In this document: in pieces, positions 1-10,483 of the stretch
How positions within the stretch are numbered: position 1 is the stretch's first letter
Layout: each line of letters opens with the position of its first letter
Assembly: GCF_021864535.1 (NCBI RefSeq)
Contig: NZ_JAKJIC010000013.1
Coordinates: 62,001 to 126,000 of the forward strand
Reading direction: 5' to 3'
DNA: 64,000 nucleotides
From: Oryzibacter oryziterrae
GTDB lineage: Bacteria; Pseudomonadota; Alphaproteobacteria; Rhizobiales; Pleomorphomonadaceae
Notes under the pieces: model-generated
What the model was told of the DNA's origin: nothing
Seen by the model: the letters and a program-made list of their open reading frames with translations, nothing else
The model's database searches: none
Program-made: the position numbers and the translations under genes

Positions 1-1
1 G

Positions 2-718
2 CTCGCCCGCCTCAAGGCGATCGATCCGGCGAGCCTGCCGCTGGTGCCCAAGGACAGTCGCATCGGCGCCTGTGTTGCCGGCACGCGCAACTTCATCGCC
101 GTCGGTCTCAACTATGCCGACCACGCCGCCGAAAGCGGCATGGCCGTGCCCAAGGAGCCGGTACTGTTCAACAAGGCGCCCAACTGCATCGTCGGCCCCA
201 ACGACACCGTGCTGATCCCGCCGGGTTCGCTCAAGACCGACTGGGAAGTGGAACTGGCCATCGTCATCGGCGAGACCGCCTGGCAGGTCGAGGAGAAGGA
301 CGCGCTGTCCCACGTGGCGGGCGCCGCGCTCTGCAACGACGTCTCCGAACGCGCCTATCAGATCGAAGGCACGGGCCAGTGGACCAAGGGCAAGGGCTGC
401 CCCACCTTCGGACCGCTCGGCCCCTGGCTGGTGACGCTCGACGAGATCGCCGACATCCAGGCGCTCGCCATGGAGCTGGACGTCAACGGCACCCGCCGCC
501 AGACCGGCAACACCGCCACCATGGTGTTCGGCGTTGCCCATCTCGTCTCCTACATCTCGCGCTTCATGCGCCTCGACCCGGGTGACGTGATCACCACCGG
601 CACCCCGCCGGGCGTGGGCATGGGCTTCAAGCCGCCGGTCTATCTCAAGGATGGCGACCGCATCCGCCTGTCGATCGCCGGTCTCGGCGAGCAGAACCAG
701 CTGGTGCGCCAGTCGTAA
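2..718 (+). CDS. Fumarylacetoacetate hydrolase family protein (5' end cut by window)
   Basis: The reading frame is open back to the window edge, so the true start lies upstream. The visible 238 residues form the C-terminal catalytic domain of the FAA hydrolase fold: the family signature GLNYADHAAESG, then VLFNKAPNCIVGPND, the metal-binding region DWEVELAIVIG, and TGTPPGVGMG near the end. Members hydrolyse or isomerise acyl-pyruvate-type compounds with a divalent metal; examples are fumarylpyruvate hydrolase and 2-keto-3-deoxy-sugar-acid enzymes. The exact substrate cannot be read from this fragment. The similarity to ureidoglycolate lyase-like and 2,4-diketo-3-deoxy-L-fuconate hydrolase-like members is a family-level impression only. 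An intrinsic terminator follows the stop. Confidence 0.9.
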   Translation, partial: LARLKAIDPASLPLVPKDSRIGACVAGTRNFIAVGLNYADHAAESGMAVPKEPVLFNKAPNCIVGPNDTVLIPPGSLKTDWEVELAIVIGETAWQVEEKDALSHVAGAALCNDVSERAYQIEGTGQWTKGKGCPTFGPLGPWLVTLDEIADIQALAMELDVNGTRRQTGNTATMVFGVAHLVSYISRFMRLDPGDVITTGTPPGVGMGFKPPVYLKDGDRIRLSIAGLGEQNQLVRQS

Positions 719-746
719 GACCTGGCATCCGCGGATCACAAACAAG

Positions 747-781
747 AAAAACCCCGGGCCGAAGGGCGCCGGGGTTTTTTC
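747..781. terminator. Bidirectional intrinsic terminator
   Basis: An 11-bp stem, AAAAACCCCGG paired with CCGGGGTTTTT, with an A-run on one side and a T-run on the other, lies between two convergent genes. It can end transcripts of both the FAA hydrolase gene (plus) and the histidine kinase gene (minus). Confidence 0.85.
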
Positions 782-792
782 GTCTTGCGCGA

Positions 793-3249
<2,457 letters not shown>

Positions 3250-3345
3250 CGCCTGCACCTGTGCGCATTGGCGAGGGTGCAAACACCACCCCTCGCCTTC
3301 AAGCCTTCCTTGTAGCGCGGCGAGGTTGCCATAGGGTTGATGGCC

Positions 3346-3413
3346 CGGTGGATCGGACCCGACATTTGCATCCACCGGCTACAGCGCGGCGCGCAAAGGT
3401 CGCTTTCGCTCCA
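3346..3413. repeat. Diverged copy of a dispersed palindromic repeat (TGACATTTGC family)
   Basis: This sequence aligns over about 65 bp with the better-preserved element at 27448-27520. Shared blocks are CGACATTTGCATCC, GCGCAAA and TCGCTCCA. It lies between the histidine kinase and the next gene on the minus strand. Confidence 0.5.
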
Positions 3414-3429
3414 GGATCGGAACAGGCGA

Positions 3430-4590
3430 TCAGCCGTCGGAGAGGCCGTCGGGCAGCGGGCCGTAGCCCTGCTCCTCGATCTGCTTGCGCAGGCCCTTGG
3501 GGAAGGAGAGCTCGATCATCTTTCCCTCAGGGCACTGATCGTCCGGCACCGGCTCCGAACAGGTGGAGATGCCGAAGCCATTGTCCTTCTGGTAATGCTG
3601 CATGGCCCAGTTCCAGGCGTCCGCCCCGTCCCCGATCCGGACCTTCGCGGCCACCCAGGCGGCAAGGAAGCCGTTGGAACTCCACAGGCTGTCGTCGAGC
3701 TTGGCCTGGAATTCCATGGCGGCGACATCCTGCTTGAGCCGCCCTTTGAAGGCCGGTTCGCGCGTGACGTCGACCACGTCGGTGCCCTTCAGCTTGCCGA
3801 TGCGGATCGGCGCGAAGGAGCCGGCATAGGACTCGAAGGCATAGAGGAAGCTATTGTCGACCGAGATCATCTCGGCCGCCCCGTCGCCGTCAACGTCCTC
3901 ATAGGTGGGGCCGCCGCCGTCGAGCTCGCCGAGGTCGACCACTTCCCAGCCGTCGCTTCCCCTGGAGGTGGCGACAAAGGTGCGGATGCAGCAATGGGCA
4001 CCGCCGGTAAAGGCGTCGAAGACGATCTCCGGATAGGGGTTGGAGGTATCCAGCTCGACGATGCCGACGCTGGATTCCATGTCGCCGACATCCTGGATGT
4101 CATAGGTGAGATGGCCGATCTTCTTGCCCGCCGAGGCGATGTCCAGCGTGGCGGTCCAGTTGAACTCGTCCTTCATCGGCGACCGCTTGAAGGTGACCGA
4201 GAGGTCGCCGTCCTTGAGCGTGGTGGTCTTGCCCGGCTCGATGGTCGCCTGCGCGGGCTCCGCGACGGACGGCTGCCAGACCGTCTCCACGTAATTCTTG
4301 CCGGTGGACAGCACCGCGTCGGGTGGCAGCGCCGGCCAGCTGATGGCGTCGGCGATCGCTTTCAGATCCCCCGGCATCGGGCCGACGGTCACGGCATACC
4401 AGCCGCTTTTCGAGGACACCACACGCGCCTTGTCGCCATAGAGCTTGGCGATGCCGACGCCGGTATCGAGATCCTTGGTGCTCGCCACCGTCACCCAATG
4501 CTCGCCGTCCGGCGGGGTGAAATCCTCGGCAAGGGCGGCCTGGCTGAACAGAAGGGCGGCGAACAGGGTGAGGCGGGCAACGGGGCGCAT
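3430..4590 (-). CDS. Exported protein of unknown function
   Basis: The product is 386 aa with a clear Sec signal peptide (MRPVARLTLFAALLFSQAALA, cleavage about residue 21), so it acts in the periplasm or outside. After the signal a short segment (GEHWVTVAST...SGWYAVTVGPMPG) resembles a SPOR-like repeat, and the middle contains EDVDGDGAAEMISVDNSFLYAF, which looks like an FG-GAP/calcium-loop motif. I recognise no enzyme family. The frame continues upstream to 4689, but the ATG at 4590 puts the signal peptide at the N-terminus and avoids the palindromic repeat upstream. It is transcribed divergently from another exported protein of unknown function. Confidence 0.8.
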   Translation of the reverse strand: MRPVARLTLFAALLFSQAALAEDFTPPDGEHWVTVASTKDLDTGVGIAKLYGDKARVVSSKSGWYAVTVGPMPGDLKAIADAISWPALPPDAVLSTGKNYVETVWQPSVAEPAQATIEPGKTTTLKDGDLSVTFKRSPMKDEFNWTATLDIASAGKKIGHLTYDIQDVGDMESSVGIVELDTSNPYPEIVFDAFTGGAHCCIRTFVATSRGSDGWEVVDLGELDGGGPTYEDVDGDGAAEMISVDNSFLYAFESYAGSFAPIRIGKLKGTDVVDVTREPAFKGRLKQDVAAMEFQAKLDDSLWSSNGFLAAWVAAKVRIGDGADAWNWAMQHYQKDNGFGISTCSEPVPDDQCPEGKMIELSFPKGLRKQIEEQGYGPLPDGLSDG

Positions 4591-4642
4591 GACGTCTCGA
4601 CACTCGGTTGGATCGATGGCCGCAAAGGCCAGCGAAGAGAGG

Positions 4643-4794
4643 TTAGCACTACAGTTGCAATATTTGTGATGCCGGTCTGCAAGGGGCAATTTTCTGCGCT
4701 TCGGTGCTCACGTACCCCAACGTACGCTCCGCTCCGATGCTCGAAAATCACCCCTTTCGCCACGGCCTGACAAATCTGCAACTGTAGTGTTAGG
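4643..4794. repeat. 152-bp imperfect palindromic repeat element
   Basis: Two arms of about 73 bp are inverted copies of each other. The outer ends are TTAGCACTACAGTTGCA and, on the other strand, CTAACACTACAGTTGCA. Further in, GGGGCAATTTTC pairs with GAAAATCACCCC, and at the centre CACGTAC faces GTACGCTC around CCCAAC. It fills much of the 368-bp gap between two divergent exported-protein genes (4591-4958). The rest of that gap carries no feature I can name apart from the ribosome-binding region of the gene at 4959. Confidence 0.75.
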
Positions 4795-4958
4795 CCATTC
4801 TCGTTGAAAAGGCATCTCCCCTTACGGGATCCTCGCGAGATCTTCGATCTGGGTCATCTCGTCGCGGCATTTTGGAATCGGCAATTCATGATACATTGGG
4901 AAATGTTTTCAGAACCGGACCGTAACGACCTTGATATGCCGGATATTTGGAGTCGATC

Positions 4959-6629
4959 ATGTTGCTCAAGAAGATTTGTTGCTCCCTGGGTGCTCTTGCC
5001 GCCGCCCAATTCGTGGCGTCGGTCGCCTTTGCCGCGCCGTTCAATGACAAGCAGTCGGGTGCCATCGATTTGCCGTCGGCCACCTTCAGTTTCGTCGGCA
5101 GCGTCGACGAAGCGACGCCCGAGGTGGAGGCCCCGCTCAAGGGCCGCAGCGACATGCGCACGGTCTGGTACCGGCTGAAAAACCTGCCGGTCGGCAAGTA
5201 TTTCATCGACAGCAAGACCGACAACAAGGTGGCCATCGGCGTCTGGATGGACCCGGACGGCAGCGGTGAGTGGATCAAGATCGGCGAGAGCAAGGATATT
5301 CCGGTCGTCGGCGGGAGCGGCACGGTCCTCTCGGGCCTGGCCTTTTCCAACAAGGCCAAGCCGGTTGATTTCTACATCGAAGTCGGGCGTGCGCCGCAGG
5401 CCGAGGATACGAGCAAGAGCTTCGGCATCAACATCCAGGCGCTGGCGGACGGCAACACCGCGACCGCGCTGACGACGCCCTTTGGCCGCAGCCTTGCCAT
5501 CGGTGCCTATAACGACGTGCTGCCGCTCGATTCCAAGGTTCTACTCACCTCAAGCGCCCTTTATGCGGTGAATGTGGACAGCAAGGCACTGAGCCTGAAG
5601 GTCACCTCAGACAATCTCTCCGCAAGTGACGCCACGCTGCCGACCGTTGACGGCCTCGTCAAGCCGCTCAATGCTGTCCGGCTGACGCTGAAATCCAAGG
5701 GTTTTGGGCCGCATTACGGCGAAGTGGGCACCTTCCGCCATTCCTTCGCCGTCGAATTCGCCGACGGTTCGGTGTCGCGCGGCAAGGTCAACCGGTCCCT
5801 GACCATCATGCGTTTGGGGCAAAAGCAGACCGGCAAGGGCCTGGTCATCGACATCCAGCCGAGTTCGGTCGCCGGCAAGCTCGGCGAAAAGCTGGACGTT
5901 CAGCTGACACTGACCAATCCCGGCACGGCCAAGTCCGTCGGCTGCTTCCTTGGTCGCGTGGGCACGAATGTCGACTATGATCTCGTCAATCTCAATCAGA
6001 TCGAAGGCATGAGCTATCAGCGCCTCGACCCGGTCACCAAGGAGCCTGTCGGCAGCGCCAACGCCATCTTCGAGCTGGCACCGGGGGCCAAGAAGCTGTT
6101 CCATGTCACCGGCCGGGTGCGTGCCGTCAGCGAGTTCGGCAAGACCATCATCACGCCCTATTGCGCCGAAGGCGTCGGCGCCGGTGACGCGCTCTACACC
6201 GACGGTCTCGTTGCCACCTATACCGGCAACCCCAAGGGAACGGCGGATGCGCAGGTGAGCTTTCCCAAGCTCCCGGCACCGCGGCTCGTCTCCGTGCCCA
6301 AGAACGGCAGCAAGCTGGTGCAGGTCGTGGTCAAGAACACCGGCGCAACGCGCAAGCTGACCCTGTTCGGCACCAACGGCCTCCTGGTTTCCGATCCTGC
6401 CATGGCCAACAAGACGAGTTTCTGCGAGGCCAACGGCTCCACCTGCAAGGGCACGCCTTCGACCACGCTGAGCCTCACCTTTCCGGCGGGCGGCTCCAAG
6501 ACCTTCTATGTGAAGATCAGCAACACCGGCGGGACGATCACCGATCCGCTGAAGGGCATCCTCAACGTCAACGTCAAGGACGGCTCCTATATCGCCGGTT
6601 CCGCCAGCCTGCAGACCAAGAGCCCCTGA
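4959..6629 (+). CDS. Exported protein of unknown function, predicted beta-rich
   Basis: The product is 556 aa. A typical signal peptide (LLKKICCSLGALAAAQFVASVAFA) is followed by a long, Lys/Gly/Thr/Val-rich sequence with repeated short strands. Segments such as LDVQLTLTNPGTAKSVGCF and VQVVVKNTGATRKLTLFG look like Ig-like or DUF11-type 'NPG/NTG' folds. Four or more Cys in the second half could form periplasmic disulfides. There is no catalytic signature. The ATG at 4959 is preceded by TTGGAG at 4947-4952, whereas an in-frame TTG at 4947 would itself be the ribosome-binding site. The product could be a substrate of the type II secretion system in this window, but nothing in the sequence proves that. 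Confidence 0.8.
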   Translation: MLLKKICCSLGALAAAQFVASVAFAAPFNDKQSGAIDLPSATFSFVGSVDEATPEVEAPLKGRSDMRTVWYRLKNLPVGKYFIDSKTDNKVAIGVWMDPDGSGEWIKIGESKDIPVVGGSGTVLSGLAFSNKAKPVDFYIEVGRAPQAEDTSKSFGINIQALADGNTATALTTPFGRSLAIGAYNDVLPLDSKVLLTSSALYAVNVDSKALSLKVTSDNLSASDATLPTVDGLVKPLNAVRLTLKSKGFGPHYGEVGTFRHSFAVEFADGSVSRGKVNRSLTIMRLGQKQTGKGLVIDIQPSSVAGKLGEKLDVQLTLTNPGTAKSVGCFLGRVGTNVDYDLVNLNQIEGMSYQRLDPVTKEPVGSANAIFELAPGAKKLFHVTGRVRAVSEFGKTIITPYCAEGVGAGDALYTDGLVATYTGNPKGTADAQVSFPKLPAPRLVSVPKNGSKLVQVVVKNTGATRKLTLFGTNGLLVSDPAMANKTSFCEANGSTCKGTPSTTLSLTFPAGGSKTFYVKISNTGGTITDPLKGILNVNVKDGSYIAGSASLQTKSP

Positions 6630-6645
6630 TCCGAAGGAGGCGCCG

Positions 6646-7401
6646 CTACCGCTTGCCGCGGCGGTAGCGGATGGTCTCGAAGCGCATGGAGAGCGAATCG
6701 ACCAGCAGCAGGCGCCCGATCAAGGGCTCGCCGATGCCGCAGATCAGCTTGATCACCTCCATGGCCTGCATGGAGCCGAGAATGCCCGGCAGGGCGCCGA
6801 TGACGCCGGTCTCGGCGCAGGAGGGCACGAGGCCCTGCGGCGGCGGTTCGGGGAAGAGGTCACGATAGCCGGGCAGCGGGTTGCCGGCCTCATCCTTCAG
6901 ATGCGGCGTCAGTGTGGTGAGCGAGCCGTCGAAGGCGCCGATGGCAGCGGTGACCAGCGGTCGGCCCACTGTCTCGCAGGTGTCGGCGAGCAGATAGCGG
7001 GTCTTGAAATTGTCCGAGCCGTCGACGGCGATGTCATAGGCGGCGACGAGATCGGCGGCATTGTCTTGCGTGAAGCGCACCTGATGGGCCTCGATCTCCA
7101 CATGCGGATTGATGTGGCCGACCGCTTCGGTCGCGCTCGCCACCTTGGGCTTGCCGATGTTTTCGGTGGCGTGGATCACCTGCCGCTGCAGGTTGGACAG
7201 CGAGACGATGTCGTCGTCGACAAGGCCGAGCGTGCCGACGCCGGCCGCGGCAAGATACTGGATCACCGGCGCGCCGAGGCCGCCGGCACCGATCACCAGA
7301 ACCCTGGCCGCCTTGAGCTTCTGCTGACCGGGACCGCCCACCTCGCGCAGCACGATGTGGCGGGCAAAACGGGCAATCTCGGCTTCAGATAACGTGGTCA
7401 T
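6646..7401 (-). CDS. moeB: Molybdopterin-synthase adenylyltransferase / ThiF-HesA family E1-like enzyme
   Basis: The product is 251 aa and full length for MoeB. The Rossmann motif VLVIGAGGLGAPV (about residues 34-46) binds ATP. VDDDIVSLSNLQRQ and VDGSDNFKTRYL are the conserved E1-like motifs, and the catalytic-type Cys lies in LVPSCAETGVIG. The enzyme adenylates the C-terminal Gly of MoaD or ThiS so that sulfur can be added. Oddly, the two CxxC zinc pairs of E. coli MoeB are absent: the first site reads GYRDLFPEPPP and the C-terminus ends RYRRGKR. No other molybdopterin or thiamine gene is nearby, so MoeB versus ThiF function is inferred from overall similarity. Confidence 0.85.
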   Translation of the reverse strand: MTTLSEAEIARFARHIVLREVGGPGQQKLKAARVLVIGAGGLGAPVIQYLAAAGVGTLGLVDDDIVSLSNLQRQVIHATENIGKPKVASATEAVGHINPHVEIEAHQVRFTQDNAADLVAAYDIAVDGSDNFKTRYLLADTCETVGRPLVTAAIGAFDGSLTTLTPHLKDEAGNPLPGYRDLFPEPPPQGLVPSCAETGVIGALPGILGSMQAMEVIKLICGIGEPLIGRLLLVDSLSMRFETIRYRRGKR

Positions 7402-7421
7402 CGTGGGTGTGGGTCCGGCGT

Positions 7422-7468
7422 AGGGCGCTTGCCGATCAGGTTCAACCTGATCGGCGGGTGCTCCAGGG
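7422..7468. repeat. Palindromic repeat, family A copy 1
   Basis: The central hairpin CCGATCAGG-TTCAA-CCTGATCGG (7432-7454) is flanked by AGGGCGC and GGTGCTCCAGGG. On the minus strand it aligns with copies at 52220-52270 and 62280-62329 (shared CTGGAGCACCCGCCGATC). It lies between hslU and moeB. Confidence 0.7.
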
Positions 7469-7487
7469 ATAAGCTGATGCCAGCCTA

Positions 7488-8798
7488 TTACAAGATATAG
7501 CGGCTGAGATCAGTGTTCTTTGCAAGTTCGCCAAGGGCGGCCCGCACGGCCGCAGCGTCAATGGTCACCGTCTCGCCGGAGCGATCGGGGGCGGTGAAGG
7601 AGATGTCGTCGAGAATGCGTTCGAGCACCGTCTGCAGACGGCGCGCGCCGATATTCTCGACGGTGGCATTCACATGCACGGCGATCTCGGCGATGGCGTC
7701 GACGGCGTCGTCGGTGAAGGCGAGCGTCAGGCCCTCGGTGGCCATCAGCGCCACATATTGCTTGATGAGGCTCGCCTCCGGTTCGGTGAGGATGCGGCGG
7801 AAGTCGTCGCGATCGAGCGGCCTCAGTTCGACGCGGATCGGCAGGCGGCCCTGCAGCTCCGGCAACAGGTCGGAGGGCTTGGCCACATGGAAGGCGCCCG
7901 AGGCGATGAACAGGATATGGTCGGTCTTCACCGAACCGTATTTGGTCGCCACCGTGGTGCCTTCGATCAGCGGCAACAGGTCGCGCTGCACGCCCTCGCG
8001 CGACACCGAGCCGTCACGACCGTCGCGGGCACAGATCTTGTCGATCTCGTCGAGGAAGACGATGCCGTTGTTCTCGACGGCGCGGATCGCCTCGGCGACG
8101 ATCTCTTCCTGGTTCAGAAGCTTGTCTGCTTCTTCCTGCACCAGGATGTCGTGGCTCGCCTTGACGGTGACGCGGCGGGTCTTCTTCTGGCCGCCCATCA
8201 TCTTCGACATGACGTCGGAGAGATTGAGGATGCCCATCTGCCCGCCGGGCATGCCGGGAATGTCCATGGTGGGCATGGACGCGTTGCCCGAGGCGGCGGA
8301 CACCTCGATCTCGATTTCCTTGTCGTCGAGCTGACCGTCGCGCAGCTTCTTGCGGAAGGAGTCGCGCGTCGCCGGGCTGGCGGAGGCGCCGACGAGGGCG
8401 TCGAGCACCCGTTCCTCGGCCTGCACATGCGCCTTGGCTTCCACGCCCTTGCGCTTGGCGGCGCGGGTGAGGCTGATGCCGATCTCGAGGAGATCGCGCA
8501 CGATCTGTTCCACGTCGCGGCCCACATAGCCCACTTCGGTGAACTTGGTGGCCTCGACCTTCAGGAAGGGCGCGTTGGCGAGCCGGGCGAGGCGGCGCGA
8601 GATCTCGGTCTTGCCGACGCCGGTCGGGCCGATCATCAGGATATTCTTGGGCAGAACCTCTTCGCGCAGACTGTCGTCGAGCTGCAGGCGGCGCCAGCGG
8701 TTGCGCAGCGCGATGGCCACCGCGCGCTTGGCGTCCTTCTGGCCGACGATATAGCGGTCGAGTTCGGAGACGATCTCACGGGGCGAAAAATCGGTCAT
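7488..8798 (-). CDS. hslU: ATP-dependent protease ATPase subunit HslU (ClpY)
   Basis: The product is 436 aa, the usual length. It is an AAA+ unfoldase with Walker [11 protein letters not shown] (about residues 57-66), an inserted I domain rich in charged residues (about 110-240), Walker [11 protein letters not shown], a sensor region, and the C-terminal DLSRYIL that docks into HslV to activate proteolysis. It forms hexamers that feed unfolded substrates into the HslV dodecamer in the cytoplasm. It is encoded 48 bp downstream of hslV on the same strand, so the two are almost certainly one operon. Confidence 0.98.
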   Translation of the reverse strand: MTDFSPREIVSELDRYIVGQKDAKRAVAIALRNRWRRLQLDDSLREEVLPKNILMIGPTGVGKTEISRRLARLANAPFLKVEATKFTEVGYVGRDVEQIVRDLLEIGISLTRAAKRKGVEAKAHVQAEERVLDALVGASASPATRDSFRKKLRDGQLDDKEIEIEVSAASGNASMPTMDIPGMPGGQMGILNLSDVMSKMMGGQKKTRRVTVKASHDILVQEEADKLLNQEEIVAEAIRAVENNGIVFLDEIDKICARDGRDGSVSREGVQRDLLPLIEGTTVATKYGSVKTDHILFIASGAFHVAKPSDLLPELQGRLPIRVELRPLDRDDFRRILTEPEASLIKQYVALMATEGLTLAFTDDAVDAIAEIAVHVNATVENIGARRLQTVLERILDDISFTAPDRSGETVTIDAAAVRAALGELAKNTDLSRYIL

Positions 8799-8846
8799 GG
8801 TCTTGGATCCGTCAGGGAGAATGGGGGGTGGAAGCCGGCGGCGCGC

Positions 8847-9407
8847 TCAGGCGCTGGCCGTCAGGCTCTCGACCACGACATTTTCATTGGTGTAGACGCA
8901 GATGTCGGCCGCGATCTTCATGGCCTTGCGGGCGATGGTCTCGGCGTCGAAATCGGTCTCCATCAGCGCGCGCGCGGCGGCGAGCGCATAGGTGCCGCCC
9001 GAGCCGATGCCCATGACGCCGCCCTCGGGCTCCAGCACGTCGCCCGTGCCGGTGAGCACCAGCGAGGTGGTGGCGTCGGCGACGATCATCATCGCCTCCA
9101 GCCGGCGCAGATAGCGATCGGTGCGCCAGTCCTTGGCCAGTTCGACGCAGGCGCGCGTCAGCTGCCCCGGATATTGCTCCAGCTTGGCTTCCAGCCGTTC
9201 GAACAGGGTGAAGGCGTCGGCGGTGGCGCCGGCAAATCCGGCGATCACGTCGCCGCGCCCGAGCGGGCGAACCTTGCGGGCCGAATGCTTGATCACGGTC
9301 GATCCCAGGGTGACCTGGCCATCGCCGGCGACTACGACGCGGTTCCCCTTGCGCACGGTGACGATGGTGGTGCCGTACCAGGCGTTGGGATCCTTGTGTT
9401 CCATCAT
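8847..9407 (-). CDS. hslV: ATP-dependent protease catalytic subunit HslV (ClpQ)
   Basis: The product is 186 aa. It is a proteasome-beta-like threonine peptidase. The precursor [11 protein letters not shown] is processed so that Thr becomes the N-terminal nucleophile, followed by [12 protein letters not shown] and the family's conserved [14 protein letters not shown]. The frame is open further upstream to 9482, but ATG 9407 (or 9404) follows a GGAG at a good distance and places the pro-sequence correctly. It acts with HslU, encoded immediately downstream. Confidence 0.97.
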   Translation of the reverse strand: MMEHKDPNAWYGTTIVTVRKGNRVVVAGDGQVTLGSTVIKHSARKVRPLGRGDVIAGFAGATADAFTLFERLEAKLEQYPGQLTRACVELAKDWRTDRYLRRLEAMMIVADATTSLVLTGTGDVLEPEGGVMGIGSGGTYALAAARALMETDFDAETIARKAMKIAADICVYTNENVVVESLTASA

Positions 9408-9498
9408 GAAATGATACTCCACTGGCGGAAGGAACGGGCCCGCAGCGCCCGGCCATTCCCCGTAAACACCACCCCTATGCATTCGGGGAGGACGCTCT

Positions 9499-9526
9499 TA
9501 TGTAAGCGGACGCCCCGGCTTTGCAA
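9499..9526 (-). promoter_or_regulatory. Candidate hslVU promoter
   Basis: Read on the minus strand, TTGCAA (9526-9521) is followed after 16 bp by TACATA (9504-9499), about 90 bp upstream of hslV. A heat-shock sigma factor might use it, but the match is not specific enough to tell. Confidence 0.35.
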
Positions 9527-9552
9527 TGGCCGTGACCAAGAGGGACCTTGCG

Positions 9553-10425
9553 ATGACAGTCTTCGTTTTCGGCTGCGGCTATTCGGCCAGCGCCGCCCTG
9601 CGCCACAGGAACGGGCGCGACCGGGCCTATGGCACGACGCGCAAGCCCGAGCGCTTCGCCGCCATCGCGCCGCTGGCCGAACCGCTGCTGTTCGACGGTC
9701 TGACCGCGTCGCCCCAGCTGCTGGACGCGCTGGAGACGACCACCGAACTCCTGATATCCGCCGGTCCCACCGAAGGCACCGACGGCGGCGACGTGGTGTT
9801 GAACCGCCTGGGCGACCGGCTGGCAAGGCTGCCGCAGCTCAAGTCGATCGTCTATCTCTCCACCGTCGGCGTCTATGGCGACCACGGCGGTGCCCTTGTC
9901 GACGAGACGAGCCCCTGCCGGCCGGTCAGCCGCCGATCGGTGGCAAGGCTCGCCGCCGAAGAGGCCTGGCGCCGCCTTGCCGACGCGGCCGGTGTGCCGC
10001 TGGCCGTCTTGCGCCTGTCGGGCATCTACGGCCCCGGCCGCAACGCCTTCATCAATCTCGCCGAAGGTACGGCGCGCCGGCTGGTCAAGCCCGGACAGGT
10101 GTTCAACCGCATCCACGTGGACGACATCGCCGCCGCGATTCCCGCCGCCTTCGACCGCCGGGCCGACGGCGTCTTCAACATTTCCGACGACGAGCCGGCC
10201 CCGCCGCAGGACGTGGTGGCCTATGCCGCCGCGTTGATGGGGGTAGCCCCGCCGCCGGAACAGGATTTTGCGACCGCCGAACTGTCGCCCATGGCGCGCA
10301 GCTTCTATGGCGAGAACAAGCGGGTGGCCAACGGCCGCAGCAAGGCCGACCTCGGCCTTGTCTATCGGCATCCCACCTATCGGGCCGCGCTCTCGGCCAT
10401 GTGGGCGGACGGCAGCTGGAAATGA
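9553..10425 (+). CDS. NAD(P)-dependent epimerase/dehydratase-like (extended SDR) protein
   Basis: The product is 290 aa. An N-terminal Rossmann motif (VFVFGCGYSAS) is followed by YLSTVGVYGDHGG, which corresponds to the catalytic Ser/Tyr region of extended short-chain dehydrogenases, although the classical YxxxK is not clearly kept. Then come LRLSGIYGPGRNAF and NRIHVDDIAAAI, typical of the YeeZ/'SDR family' group. These proteins bind a nucleotide-sugar or other small molecule plus NAD(P); the substrate is unknown. ATG 9553 has an AGAGGGA seven bases upstream and is preferred over ATG 9526. The gene is divergent from hslVU. Confidence 0.8.
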   Translation: MTVFVFGCGYSASAALRHRNGRDRAYGTTRKPERFAAIAPLAEPLLFDGLTASPQLLDALETTTELLISAGPTEGTDGGDVVLNRLGDRLARLPQLKSIVYLSTVGVYGDHGGALVDETSPCRPVSRRSVARLAAEEAWRRLADAAGVPLAVLRLSGIYGPGRNAFINLAEGTARRLVKPGQVFNRIHVDDIAAAIPAAFDRRADGVFNISDDEPAPPQDVVAYAAALMGVAPPPEQDFATAELSPMARSFYGENKRVANGRSKADLGLVYRHPTYRAALSAMWADGSWK

Positions 10426-10429
10426 ACGA

Positions 10430-10460
10430 GAGCCGCGCCAGGATCGTGCTGGCGCGGCTC
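10430..10460. terminator. Hairpin terminator between convergent genes
   Basis: A perfect 12-bp stem, GAGCCGCGCCAG with CTGGCGCGGCTC and a 7-base loop, lies between the epimerase-like gene and the chemoreceptor gene. The T-run is weak, so efficiency is uncertain. Confidence 0.65.
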
Positions 10461-10483
10461 GCAGGGTCTTGAAGATATCGATG

